Origin: CAVRXQ01 sp963831155
GTDB taxonomy: Bacteria; Actinomycetota; Acidimicrobiia; Acidimicrobiales; Bog-793
Assembly (NCBI GenBank): GCA_963831155.1
Contig: CAWHOY010000007.1
Coordinates: 62,001 to 126,000 of the forward strand
Direction of reading: 5' to 3'
Length of the DNA: 64,000 nucleotides
The notes beneath the pieces were generated by a model that saw nothing but the letters and a program-made list of their open reading frames with translations, was not told the DNA's origin and ran no database searches. Below are positions 33,904 to 42,372 of the stretch, piece by piece. Position numbers and translations under genes: made by a program. Position 1 is the stretch's first letter, and each line of letters begins with the position of its first letter.

Positions 33904-33927
33904 GGAGCGACGGCCCCAATTGAACGG

Positions 33928-34404
33928 TCAGGAAAGCGCGGGAAGCGCTCGGCCGAGTGCTTCGAGGCGCGCGAGCGAAACAGAGACCGTCGCGAAGATC
34001 TGGACCTGCGTCGTGTGATCAAGGACGTACAAGAAGCGGTCGGGCTCGGCGACGTACGTGTACGCCCCGGACTGTATGCCGGCGATCATGTGTTCCGAAT
34101 GCGTTTTCGCGAGCGACGCTTCGACCGCCGCGAACGCCGTTGGCGAGGCGGGAACGAAGTTGATCGTCGCCTCGTTCGCGGCTCGCCCGCCGTTTCCGTA
34201 GTACGAGCAGATGAGTGCTCCTGCAGGAGCTGCAGGATGGTGCGCGGTCACGTGCGCCGCGTCGATCCCGAGCTTTTCGTTCACGAGCGCAACCGACACG
34301 ACCCCGCACGTCGTTGGGGTCGAGCCGGCTTGGCCGTCTGCCATGAATGCGAAGACGCCAACCAGAAGACCGGAGAGTGAAAGCGCCAACCCGAGTTTCG
34401 ACAC
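33928..34404 (-). CDS. Secreted protein, DUF3558-like
   Basis: A short exported protein. A hydrophobic N-terminal segment (KLGLALSLSGLLVGVFAFMA) is followed by a mature domain with Cys in TPTTCGVVSVALV and ALICSYYGNGG, a spacing reminiscent of actinobacterial DUF3558 domains. The GTG at 34404 (158 residues) gives a normal signal peptide; TTG at 34425 or a longer Arg-rich form from 34500 are alternatives. The GAGGG is 14 bp from the GTG, so the start is uncertain. Function unknown. It converges on the TauE gene. Confidence 0.55.
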   Translation of the reverse strand: MSKLGLALSLSGLLVGVFAFMADGQAGSTPTTCGVVSVALVNEKLGIDAAHVTAHHPAAPAGALICSYYGNGGRAANEATINFVPASPTAFAAVEASLAKTHSEHMIAGIQSGAYTYVAEPDRFLYVLDHTTQVQIFATVSVSLARLEALGRALPALS

Positions 34405-34503
34405 GAGGCGTGTTATGACCCTCAACGTACCGTGCCGGCTCCCGTCCGGCGCTCTCCCTTTTCCGAGCGCCGGAAACAGAGGGGGGCAGGAGCGCCGCAC
34501 GGT

Positions 34504-34917
34504 TCACAGGCCCTCTTTGGCCTCTCGCGCGAGATTTCGGGAGAAGGTCGTGATCGAGTGTTCAAGCTCCGGGGCGGGGTTCCACTCGATGTTCTCGAAG
34601 TCTTCGATCGCGGAGATTCGGTGGCCGGGAGGGCAGTAGTACAGGTCGCCGGCATGGACCACCGTTTGGTGGCCGTCCCCCATTTGCAGAAGCGCCTCGC
34701 CACGGAACACGTATCCCCAGTGGGGACACTGACAGAGGTTGTCGTGGAGCCCCTGCCAGGCAAGGTCCCCACCTGGCGGAAAACCCTCCGGAAACAACTC
34801 GAAGGCGAAGGCGTGGCCCGCCCACTTGGCAAACTGCGCTTGGTACGGGCCGATCTTGACCACGGGAAGTTCCGACTTCGAAATGACCAGCTATTGCGGA
34901 GCGAAGATCTCTGTCAC
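34504..34917 (-). pseudogene. CQCPH-type small cupin 4, interrupted by an in-frame TAG
   Basis: Fourth member of the cupin set, with LCQCPHWGYVFRGEALLQMGDG and GDLYYCPPGHRISAIEDFENIEWNP. The original start appears to be GTG at 34917, with AAAGGAG upstream, giving VTEIFAPQ and then a TAG at 34891-34893. The frame continues unbroken as LVISKSELPVVKIGPYQAQF, which aligns with the N-terminus of cupins 2 and 3. Translation could restart at GTG 34863 to give a 119-residue form lacking about 18 residues. Nonsense mutation, sequencing error or a late start are all possible; the break is only at codon 9. Confidence 0.65.
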
Positions 34918-35032
34918 GTTGGCGACTCCTTTCTCCCGCTCGATGTTGACATCATCCGAACACGTCCATGGAATACAGCTGCAACCACCCATTCGCTCTC
35001 GAGAAGAGCGAGCACACGATGGCACCTAAGGG

Positions 35033-35689
35033 CTAAGAATCGAGATAGCGAAGCACCGCTAGCACTCGGCGGTGGTCGACCTGCGACACCGGTAGGTCGA
35101 GCTTGGTGAAGATGCTCGTCACATGCTTCTCGACCGCTCCCTCCGAAATGACGAGCGTTGTGGCGATGGCCGCATTCGTTCGGCCCTCTGCCATGAGCGC
35201 GAGTACCTCGCGCTCGCGCACTGAAAGGCTCGAGAGTGAATCCCGTCGACGGCTTGCGCCCACGAGTTGGGTCACGACCTCGGGATCAAGCGCCGTGCCC
35301 CCTGACGCGACGCGGACGATGGCCTCGACGAAGTCAGCGACGTCGGCCACGCGGTCTTTCAGCAGATACCCGATCCCGCCGGCGCCGTCGGCGAGTAGCT
35401 CGGCCGCGTAGCGCGTCTCGATGTACTGGGAGAAGAGGAGGATGCCGAGGTCAGGGTGCGCTCGCCTGACGTCGATCGCGAGTCGGAGCCCCTCGTCGGT
35501 AAAGGTCGGTGGCATGCGGATGTCGATCACGGCGACATCGGGCAGTTCGCGCCCGATGACGGCCCGCAGCGACTCGGGGTCGCCGACCGCGTCGATGACG
35601 TTGAAGCCCCGGCCGGCGAGCAATTGCGTCAGCCCGTCGCGCAAGACAGCCGAGTCCTCGGCGATTGCGATGCGGATGGCGTCAGACAT
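35033..35689 (-). CDS. NarL/LuxR-family response regulator
   Basis: A 218-residue response regulator. The receiver domain has acidic pocket residues E11 and D12, phospho-acceptor D56 (VAVIDIRMPP) and K111 (YLLKD). A LuxR-type HTH covers about residues 150-205 (LSVREREVLALMAEGRTNAAIATTL, then EGAVEKHVTSI). The ATG at 35689 directly abuts the stop of the kinase gene, so the pair is co-translated. No target can be named; the nearby secreted proteins are candidates only by position. Confidence 0.92.
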   Translation of the reverse strand: MSDAIRIAIAEDSAVLRDGLTQLLAGRGFNVIDAVGDPESLRAVIGRELPDVAVIDIRMPPTFTDEGLRLAIDVRRAHPDLGILLFSQYIETRYAAELLADGAGGIGYLLKDRVADVADFVEAIVRVASGGTALDPEVVTQLVGASRRRDSLSSLSVREREVLALMAEGRTNAAIATTLVISEGAVEKHVTSIFTKLDLPVSQVDHRRVLAVLRYLDS

Positions 35690-37096
35690 CTAGGTGTGCA
35701 ACGGCAGATCGACGGTGGCCACAGTCGGGCCGCCGGCAGGGCTCGTCACGTCGAGGTGCCCGTCGACGGCGCGGACGCGCTCCGCCAGTCCGGACAGGCC
35801 GCTCGCAGTGGAGCTCGTTCGGATCGCCGCCCCGCCACGCCCGTCGTCGCGCACCACGATGCGGAGCCATGAGCCGGTTTGCGAACAGGTCACGGTCGAT
35901 AGCGATGCCCCGGCGTGCTGAGCGACGTTGGCGAGCAGTTCGGCGACACAGAAGTAGGCGATGGACTCTATGGCTTGGACGGGACGGTCTGTGACCGAGA
36001 CGGTGAGCTCAGTGGGCACCGTGCTCCGGGCGGCGAGCGTGCTCAGCGCGCCTTCGAGGCCGACGTCCAGCGCGGGCGGGTGAATTCCTCGGGCCAGGTC
36101 ACGCAGCTCGACGATCGCTTCCTTGGCGCCTCGGTGCGCGTCCTCGACCAGCTGGCGGACCTGGTCCAGTTCGGGGCTGGCTTTGGCGTTGACGTCGAGC
36201 CGCTCTTTGGCCTCGCCAAGCCGCATCGCGAGCGCGACGAGCTGCGCCTGGGTCCCGTCGTGGAGATCGCGCTCGATCTGTCGCAGCACGGCGGCCGAGG
36301 CGTCGACGGTCTGCGCCCGTGCTGCTTCGAGAACGCGCATGCGAGCGGCGACGGCGTCGGGACCGAGGAGCAGGTGGACGAGTTGGCGGTCGACGCATAC
36401 GGCCAGTCGCATCGGCCAGGGCGCGATAAACAACAGCACCACCCCGGTGGCGACGATGAAGGCACCGTGGATCACGCCGTGCTCACCGACGGAAAAGAAC
36501 CCGGGGAAGAACACGTTGTAAACGACACCGTAGATCGCCGGGTGGGCGTTGCCGCGCTCGAAGAGCGGATAACCGAGGCAGGCCAGGACGTCCCACCACA
36601 CGCTGATCGCGAACCAGACATTGAAGGCCGTCCAGACGGCCTTCAAGAAGAGATAGGCGATCGTCTTCCAGCCGATCTTGTCGCGCAGCGCCGCCTGTAG
36701 CCATCCGAATAGGCCGCGACGGCTCACGAAGGGCTCCGGATCTTCGATGGCGTCGGCGAGGAAATGGCGGGCGAGGTTGCGCTGGATGCTCCCAAACCAG
36801 CGCGATCCACGCACCCCGAGCGCGACGATGGCGACGCCGATGAAGGTGACGGCCAGCGCGGCACCACCTCCCAAGAAAAGAACCGAGAACGCCAGCCCGA
36901 GGGCAACAACCGGACAACCCAAGACGAAGTACGCGAGCTCTGCGTAAGTCCGCCGAGAGAACGGCTCGCGCACGAAGGTTCCTGCCGAGCGGCGGATCGC
37001 GGCTACCTGCGGCTCTGAAAGCCCGATGACCCGGTCCTTGCCACCCACCCGAAACTGCACCCGGATGCCACGCGACTCGACCGCGGCCTCCGTCAT
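35690..37096 (-). CDS. NarL-system sensor histidine kinase (HisKA_3)
   Basis: A 468-residue membrane kinase. Hydrophobic segments near residues 55-95, 145-175 and 185-225 form an N-terminal membrane sensor domain of the kind found in actinobacterial NarL-type kinases. The dimerisation helix carries H279 in RQIERDLHDGTQAQL, followed by the ATPase with ELLANVAQHAG (N box) and RDDGRGGA (G1 box). It probably phosphorylates the regulator encoded immediately downstream. The ATG at 37096 overlaps the end of a short upstream reading frame (ATGA) of doubtful reality. The signal sensed is unknown. Confidence 0.9.
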   Translation of the reverse strand: MTEAAVESRGIRVQFRVGGKDRVIGLSEPQVAAIRRSAGTFVREPFSRRTYAELAYFVLGCPVVALGLAFSVLFLGGGAALAVTFIGVAIVALGVRGSRWFGSIQRNLARHFLADAIEDPEPFVSRRGLFGWLQAALRDKIGWKTIAYLFLKAVWTAFNVWFAISVWWDVLACLGYPLFERGNAHPAIYGVVYNVFFPGFFSVGEHGVIHGAFIVATGVVLLFIAPWPMRLAVCVDRQLVHLLLGPDAVAARMRVLEAARAQTVDASAAVLRQIERDLHDGTQAQLVALAMRLGEAKERLDVNAKASPELDQVRQLVEDAHRGAKEAIVELRDLARGIHPPALDVGLEGALSTLAARSTVPTELTVSVTDRPVQAIESIAYFCVAELLANVAQHAGASLSTVTCSQTGSWLRIVVRDDGRGGAAIRTSSTASGLSGLAERVRAVDGHLDVTSPAGGPTVATVDLPLHT

Positions 37097-37357
37097 CGAT
37101 CACTCTGCCCGACAACGGGTCCGCCGAGTTCCATGAAAGCGACGCTGCGGCCGATGAAGTCAAATCGGACGACCGAAGCGAAGATCAGGATTGGGATCGA
37201 GACCGAGTTGTCAGACTTATTGGTCACTGAGTGCGTCGCGATCATGGGTTCATTTTCGGGAACCGGGGAAGGGATGGCTATGGCGCCACCGGGCGTTTCT
37301 GCCGGGGGATAACCCGACTCCCCGAATGCCCGACGAGCCGGTGAAAGCAGGCTCAGC
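37097..37357. other. Unassigned region upstream of the kinase gene
   Basis: No gene can be supported here. A minus-strand frame ending in ATGA overlap with the kinase start (37093-37446) contains a segment NKSDNSVSIPILIFASVVRF but has no family resemblance and no ribosome-binding site. A plus-strand frame from 37133 is about 60 codons and also unrecognised. The kinase promoter should lie in this interval. Confidence 0.35.
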
Positions 37358-37519
37358 TCAGTATGTGTAATCGAAGCCCCAATTGAACGCGACCTGACTT
37401 GTTCCGTTCTTGCAGGAGTACGCGCAATACGTGCCGCCCCAGGCACAAGCCCACTTTGATCCGACCCTCAGCGGTCGGCGAGCAGCAAAACCGTGTGCGG
37501 AATAGGGCTTGCCCCACGA
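37358..37519 (-). other. In-frame continuation after the stop of the Thr/Pro-rich protein
   Basis: After the TAA at 37520-37522 the same frame stays open for 53 codons to a TGA at 37358. It encodes an aromatic and Cys-rich stretch including WACAWGGTYCAYSC and ending FNWGFDYTY. The GTYC motif echoes AGTYCILC in the gene itself. It could be the remnant of a duplicated domain cut off by a nonsense codon, or chance. Confidence 0.3.
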
Positions 37520-38407
37520 TTAGCCGAGCGAAACGACCGCGACGATGCTTTGCGAGGCTGCGAAACCTGGCGATCCGCTGAACGACGCCTGCACCCCGAT
37601 GCTGTCATCGACGACATCGCTCGCGGGTACCAGAATGCCGGCTGGGCCGGACCAGGTCGCGCCGTCGCTCGATTTCGGGTCGACGACGAACACCACGCCC
37701 ACAAGGTTGGTCGTGTACGACCATACGAAGCCGACCGCTTTCGATGTAGTCACCGTTGTCCATGTTCCAAGTGTCGCACCGGTTGTTACGTCGACGAGGC
37801 TGATCGATTCTTGACCGCCAGTCGGTGTGCTGCGCGTCGTGCAGAGAATGCAATACGTGCCGGCCGCGGCAACAAGTTCTTTAGGCGCTTGCAAAGCTGC
37901 GCTGACTGAAGTTCTAGTAGCGAACTCCGTCGCCGTGGTTGTTGTCGTCGTCGTCACCGGAGGTCCAGTTGTTGACGTCACCAGAGGTTGAGTTGTCGGC
38001 GTCGTCACCGGAGGCCGAGTTGTCGTCGTCACCGGAGGCCGAGTTGTCGTCGCCGGTCGTGTCGTCGTCGCCGGAGGTCGAGTTGTTGTCGTTACCGGAA
38101 TCGTGACAGAGGTTGCTGCGCGCGGCAGTCGGGTTGTCGCGACCGCAGCCGGATTGGGGGACGTCCGTGAAACCGGGATGGTTGATGGCGGAATTTCGCG
38201 ACCCGCGTCAAATACGGGCTCGTCGGACGCAGCGATCGCAGGCGCGGATGTCGAGGTCGGGATAGAAGCAGCCTGTCGTGTCTTGGTGTGGTTTGAACTA
38301 CCCGTCGAGCCGAACTCGTAGGTCGCCCAGTCACCGATCAGCAGCCCGATCGCGATGAGGGCGACGAGGGTTGCTATCCCGCGTCGACGTGCTCGACGAG
38401 ACTCCAT
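37520..38407 (-). CDS. Membrane-anchored Thr/Pro-rich secreted protein
   Basis: A 295-residue protein. An Arg-rich start and one hydrophobic helix (about residues 10-28, ATLVALIAIGLLIGDW) anchor it in the membrane. Residues about 95-160 are low-complexity repeats of the TTTRPPVTTTTRPP kind, typical of an O-glycosylated cell-wall-spanning linker. A C-terminal domain of about 125 residues follows with a GTYCILC motif. The family is not recognised. Long intergenic DNA lies on both sides, and an in-frame cysteine-rich continuation lies after the stop codon. Confidence 0.65.
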   Translation of the reverse strand: MESRRARRRGIATLVALIAIGLLIGDWATYEFGSTGSSNHTKTRQAASIPTSTSAPAIAASDEPVFDAGREIPPSTIPVSRTSPNPAAVATTRLPRAATSVTIPVTTTTRPPATTTRPATTTRPPVTTTTRPPVTTPTTQPLVTSTTGPPVTTTTTTTATEFATRTSVSAALQAPKELVAAAGTYCILCTTRSTPTGGQESISLVDVTTGATLGTWTTVTTSKAVGFVWSYTTNLVGVVFVVDPKSSDGATWSGPAGILVPASDVVDDSIGVQASFSGSPGFAASQSIVAVVSLG

Positions 38408-38642
38408 CGCGCGCCAATCCTCCGTTGCCCTCGGAATCGTCGCATCGGGGCCGATGCGGATTCAATGGGGGATCGATATCAGCCGGAAGTTGATCAGGCA
38501 AGGCGGATAAAGGCTGTCTGTTACAGGCAAAAACCTGATGGCAGCGAGCTTGTCAAAAGTTTGTTCGGGTGCGATGCGGGGATCGTCGCCCTCTCAGGTC
38601 AGAACTTTCGGGAACGGACTAGGACATGCCGCGCTCCGTGGC

Positions 38643-38670
38643 TTGACGGTCGGCACGGGAGCTGTAATCT
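38643..38670 (+). promoter_or_regulatory. Sigma-70-type promoter of the YtrA-ABC operon
   Basis: TTGACG at 38643-38648 and TAATCT at 38665-38670 are separated by 16 bp. The expected start of transcription falls in the palindrome at 38672-38696, leaving a very short leader before the TTG codon at 38702. Confidence 0.6.
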
Positions 38671-38671
38671 T

Positions 38672-38696
38672 ACTATCTTCCTAGTGGAATGGTAGT
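38672..38696. promoter_or_regulatory. Operator-like inverted repeat for the YtrA-type repressor
   Basis: ACTATCTTCC and GGAATGGTAGT form an imperfect inverted repeat over the transcription start region. Binding here would block the promoter at 38643-38670, consistent with autorepression by the product of the first gene, a common arrangement for YtrA-type GntR regulators. Confidence 0.55.
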
Positions 38697-38701
38697 TTAG
38701 C

Positions 38702-39094
38702 TTGATCGATTTCAATCTCGACCCGGCTTCCGGAGTCGCGCCCTACCTGCAACTCGTTCACCAAGTTCGCCGAGCGCTGCGACTTGGACTTCTTCAGGTG
38801 GGCGACCAACTCCCAACCGTCAAGGAAGTCGTTGGACGCATTGCGATCAACCCGAACACCGTCGCCAAGGCCTACCGAGAACTGGAGCGCCAGGGCCTCG
38901 TCGCAGCGCGTCCAGGACTCGGGACCTTCGTCGTCGCCACCTTGGGAGACGCCTCCGTGGCCGCCCAGGGACCGTTGCGCACGAAGCTGCGGCGCTGGCT
39001 CCTCGAGGCACATCGGGCGGGGCTCGACCAAGAGAGCATCGAAGCGTTGTTCCACGACACCTCCCGAGCACTTTCCGACGAGGAGACAGCGTGA
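38702..39094 (+). CDS. GntR-family regulator, YtrA subfamily
   Basis: A 130-residue short GntR protein: N-terminal winged helix (PYLQLVHQVRRALRLGLLQVGDQLPTVKEVV, then NPNTVAKAYRELERQGLV and GLGTFV) plus only about 50 further residues, the defining size of YtrA types, which lack a large ligand domain. Start TTG at 38702, with almost no leader after the predicted promoter. Its stop overlaps the ABC ATPase start (GTGA). Such regulators repress adjacent ABC exporter genes until a cell-wall-active compound or other stress is present. Confidence 0.87.
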   Translation: MIDFNLDPASGVAPYLQLVHQVRRALRLGLLQVGDQLPTVKEVVGRIAINPNTVAKAYRELERQGLVAARPGLGTFVVATLGDASVAAQGPLRTKLRRWLLEAHRAGLDQESIEALFHDTSRALSDEETA

Positions 39095-39987
39095 CGACCG
39101 TCCTTGAGACCGACGGGCTCGGCAAGCGCTACCGCCGGCGGTGGGCGCTTCGCGACTGCACTCTCGCCATTCCCGACGGACACGTCGTAGGCCTCGTCGG
39201 ACCGAACGGCGCCGGGAAGAGCACGCTGCTGCAGCTCGCGGTCGGGCTCTTGGCACCGTCCGAGGGGAGCATCGAAGTCCTCGGCAAACACCCCGCAGAC
39301 GACGCCGTCCAGCTCAACCGCGTCGGCTTCGTTGCCCAAGACACCCCGCTCTACGCCGGACTGTCTGTGTCCGACCACCTCCACATGGGACAGAAGCTCG
39401 CCTCGCACTGGGACCCCGAACTCGCGACGCGTCGAATCTCCGAAGTGGAGCTCGATTCCCATCAACGAGCCGGCACGCTCTCCGGTGGTCAGCGAGCACA
39501 GCTCGCCTTGACGCTCGCACTCGCGAAGCGACCAGAGCTGCTGCTCCTCGACGAACCCGTGGCGAGCCTGGACCCACTCGCCCGGCGGGACTTCCTCCGA
39601 GGGCTCATGGAGGTGGTTGCTGAGCACGAAACGGCGGTGGTCCTCTCCTCCCACCTCATCGCCGACCTCGAGCGAGTCTGTGACTACGTGATCGTCCTCG
39701 CGGCGGCGCGGGTGCAGCTTGCAGGCGAGGTCGAAGATCTCCTTGCTACTCACCACCGGCTGATTGGTCCCCGTCGGGATCTGAGCACGCTGCCGTCAAA
39801 TCACGAGGTGGTGGAGGCGAGCCACACCGACCGATCGAGCACCCTGCTCGTTCGAACGGACGACCCGATCCGCGATCCTTCGTGGTCCGTGGAGCGCATC
39901 ACCCTCGATGACCTCGTGCTTGCCTACATGGGCCGCGCTGTCGGGCAAGCACGGGATCGAGCATTCACGTTGGAGGCCGTCAGGTGA
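39091..39987 (+). CDS. ABC exporter ATPase
   Basis: A 298-residue ATPase with Walker A GPNGAGKST near residue 39, Q-loop FVAQD, signature TLSGGQRAQ, Walker B LLLLDEPVASLD and switch His in VVLSSHLI. The GTG start overlaps the YtrA stop, and its own end overlaps the permease start (GTGA), so the three genes are one unit. The C-terminal 80 residues after the ATPase core are typical of drug- or lantibiotic-type exporters. Substrate unknown. Confidence 0.9.
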   Translation: MTTVLETDGLGKRYRRRWALRDCTLAIPDGHVVGLVGPNGAGKSTLLQLAVGLLAPSEGSIEVLGKHPADDAVQLNRVGFVAQDTPLYAGLSVSDHLHMGQKLASHWDPELATRRISEVELDSHQRAGTLSGGQRAQLALTLALAKRPELLLLDEPVASLDPLARRDFLRGLMEVVAEHETAVVLSSHLIADLERVCDYVIVLAAARVQLAGEVEDLLATHHRLIGPRRDLSTLPSNHEVVEASHTDRSSTLLVRTDDPIRDPSWSVERITLDDLVLAYMGRAVGQARDRAFTLEAVR

Positions 39988-41039
39988 TCTGGCTCACGTG
40001 GCGACAGTTCCGACTCCCGGCGGTCGTCGCGTTCGCGGCGCTCGGAGTCGTGGCGATCATCCTCGCAATCACCGGCCCCCATATCGCGGACCTCTTCCAC
40101 ACCAGCGTGGCGACATGCACGGTCGGTTGCTCGTCCGCGAAGAGCACCTTCGCTCGCTATGACCTCACGCTCCAGAATGGCTTGAACGCGCTCGTGATCT
40201 TTGCTCCGGCCCTGATCGGATTGTTCTGGGGCGCGCCGCTCGTGGCACGCGAGTTCGAGACGGGGACGTTCCGTCTGGCGTGGACAGAGGGCGTGACGAA
40301 ACGATCCTGGATGGCGACGAAACTCGCCGGGGTTGGCCTCGCGTCGATGTTGCTTGCCGGGCTGCTCTCGTTGTTCGTCACCTGGTGGTCGAGCTCGTTC
40401 GACCGGGTGAACCTGAACCGCTTGTCGCCTGGCGTGTTCGCCGCGCGGGACATTGTCCCCATCGGTTATGCCGCTCTTGCGTTCACGCTCGGAGTGACCG
40501 TCGGACTCGTCATTCGCCGAACGATCCCGGCGATGGTGGTTGCGCTCGGCGCGTTCTTCGGAGCGCGACTCGGCATGACGTACTGGGTGCGTCCGCGCCT
40601 CGCGGCACCGTTGACCCTTGCCCGCAGCTACTGGACCCCCTCCCTCGCTCGCAGCTACGGAAGCGCTCTGTCCAAAGGCAAACCTTTGCCCTTTTCGTAT
40701 CCGATGACCGTCGCGGCTCCCCAGGGGGCGTGGGCGGTCTCGAACAACACCGTGAATGCAACGGGCCAGGTCGTCAGCACAATCGGTTGTGCCGCGAACA
40801 GTGGCGTGAGAGTCCATGGCCACAAGCCAGGTCACCCAAGAGCGATCTCCATTCGCGCCAACAACGAAGCGGGCGACCGAGTGCTTCACGCTTGCCTCAC
40901 CCAGTTCCATCAGGTGCTCAGCTATCAGCCCGCCAGTCGCTTTTGGGGGTTCCAATGGGAGGAGCTAGCAATATTTGCCGGAGTCGCACTAGCGCTAAGT
41001 GGCTTCTGCGTCTGGTGGATCAGCCGCCGACTCGCCTGA
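39984..41039 (+). CDS. ABC exporter permease
   Basis: A 351-residue membrane protein with about six hydrophobic segments: PAVVAFAALGVVAIILAITG near residue 11, then ALVIFAPALIGLFWGAPLVARE, the SMLLAGLLSLFVTWW region, and IPAMVVALGAFFGARLG, with the last near the C-terminus (IFAGVALALSGFCVWWI). FWGAPLVAREFETGTFRLAWTEGVTK is the family landmark of ABC-2-type permeases in actinobacteria. A large extracellular loop lies between residues about 205 and 315. GTG start overlapping the ATPase stop. It forms the exporter with the 39091 gene. Confidence 0.87.
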   Translation: MIWLTWRQFRLPAVVAFAALGVVAIILAITGPHIADLFHTSVATCTVGCSSAKSTFARYDLTLQNGLNALVIFAPALIGLFWGAPLVAREFETGTFRLAWTEGVTKRSWMATKLAGVGLASMLLAGLLSLFVTWWSSSFDRVNLNRLSPGVFAARDIVPIGYAALAFTLGVTVGLVIRRTIPAMVVALGAFFGARLGMTYWVRPRLAAPLTLARSYWTPSLARSYGSALSKGKPLPFSYPMTVAAPQGAWAVSNNTVNATGQVVSTIGCAANSGVRVHGHKPGHPRAISIRANNEAGDRVLHACLTQFHQVLSYQPASRFWGFQWEELAIFAGVALALSGFCVWWISRRLA

Positions 41040-41230
41040 ACGTTCGGGCGTACTAGTGGTCTCCACCGCGGCTCGATCGCTGCGCGATTTTGCCGTGGCT
41101 CATTCGAACCGCCCGCCAGTCGAAGTTGTCAGAGCGTCCGCTACCGCTCGTTGAAGTTGGCCGGGTCCCCGTGAAGTGAGCCATGCGTTGTGCGAGTCCA
41201 ACGCCCATCATTGGGCAGGAGGACCGCACG

Positions 41231-41509
41231 ATGAAGCACCGTCATCACAGCCCCGAGCAGATCGTGAGGAAGCTCGCCGAAGCAGACAAGCTCCTCGCTG
41301 AAGGAAAAGACGTCGATGAAGTCGCCCGGCAGCTCGAGATCTCCGAGTCGACCTTCCACCGTTGGCGCAATCAATACGGCGGCATGAAGGCCGACGACGC
41401 GAAGCGCCTGCGCGAGCTCGAGAAAGAGAACAGCCGGCTGAAAAAGCTCCTCGCCGAAGCCGAGCTCGACAAGGCGATGCTGAAGGAGTTGGCTGAGGGA
41501 AACTTCTGA
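41231..41509 (+). CDS. IS3-family transposase OrfA
   Basis: A 92-residue OrfA. HHSPEQIVRKLAEADKLLAEG starts the N-terminal HTH, with EVARQLEISESTFHRWRNQYGG as recognition region, followed by a leucine-zipper helix (LRELEKENSRLKKLLAEAELD) and the typical end MLKELAEGNF. The ATG at 41231 is chosen because upstream residues are not family-like. It binds the element ends and is expressed with OrfB by overlap or frameshifting. Confidence 0.9.
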   Translation: MKHRHHSPEQIVRKLAEADKLLAEGKDVDEVARQLEISESTFHRWRNQYGGMKADDAKRLRELEKENSRLKKLLAEAELDKAMLKELAEGNF

Positions 41510-42372
41510 CCCCGGACCGCCGAAGGAGAGCCGTCCTTCGGCTCGAGGAACGGTTCGGGGTCTCCGAGAGAAGGGCGTGTCTGGTCACCGGACAGTCGCG
41601 CTCGACTCAGCGCCTCCCGGTTCCCGTCCCATCTGACGACGAGCTCGCCCTCAGAGCGTGGCTGCGCGACTTCTCGCGTCGCCGTCCCCGCTGGGGATGG
41701 CGCAGAGCGGCGACCGAGGCGAAAGGAGAGGGATGGCGCGTGAACGACAAGCGCATCCACCGCCTGTGGCGAGAAGAAGGCCTGCGTGTGCCCCATCGCA
41801 AGCGCAAGAAGCCCCTGCGGGGCATCGGTGTCCACGTCGGCGCGATGTGCCCGATTCGACCGAACGTCGTCTGGGCGGCGGACTTCCAGTTCGATCAGAC
41901 GAGCAACGGCCGCACGATCAAGATCTTGAACCTCATCGACGAGTTCACAAGAGAAGCGCTTTCGACCGAGGTCGCCAGGTCGATCGACGCCGACCACGTC
42001 GTCTCGGTCTTGGACAAGATCGCGAAAGAACGCGGCCACCCCGCGTATCTCCGCTTCGACCACGGACCGGAGTTCATCGCCTACACGGTCGCCGACTGGT
42101 GCCGCTTCAACGGTGCACGAACGATCTTCATCGATCCCGGATCACCATGGCAGAACGGCTGGATCGAGTCGTTCAACGGGCGCATGCGCGACGAGCATTT
42201 GAACGGTCAGCTCTTCGACACCGTGTTCGAGGCACAGGTGCTCACCGAGGACTGGCGCGTCGACTACAACATGAACCGACCGCACAGCGCCCACGGCTGG
42301 AAGACACCAGCTGCGTTCGCCGCGGAGTGGACCATCACCCACCAACCAACACTCGCAGAACGAGTGGCTTAG
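41506..42372 (+). CDS. IS3-family transposase OrfB (DDE integrase core)
   Basis: The OrfB frame opens at the OrfA stop (CTGA overlap, LTPDRRRRAVLRLEERFGVSERRA) and runs 288 codons. The catalytic DDE is intact: D in VWAADFQFDQ, D in LRFDHGPEF and E in GWIESFNGR. No strong independent start is seen near 41506, so it is probably made by coupling or a frameshifted OrfAB fusion. Internal GTG and ATG-type codons near 41740 would lack the N-terminus. The copy looks functional. Confidence 0.85.
   Translation: MTPDRRRRAVLRLEERFGVSERRACLVTGQSRSTQRLPVPVPSDDELALRAWLRDFSRRRPRWGWRRAATEAKGEGWRVNDKRIHRLWREEGLRVPHRKRKKPLRGIGVHVGAMCPIRPNVVWAADFQFDQTSNGRTIKILNLIDEFTREALSTEVARSIDADHVVSVLDKIAKERGHPAYLRFDHGPEFIAYTVADWCRFNGARTIFIDPGSPWQNGWIESFNGRMRDEHLNGQLFDTVFEAQVLTEDWRVDYNMNRPHSAHGWKTPAAFAAEWTITHQPTLAERVA

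Noticed and set aside
37093..37446. A 117-codon minus-strand frame overlapping the kinase start by ATGA
   Set aside because: Composition is irregular, no ribosome-binding site or family match is seen, and part of it overlaps the cysteine-rich frame at 37358-37519. The overlap alone is not enough.
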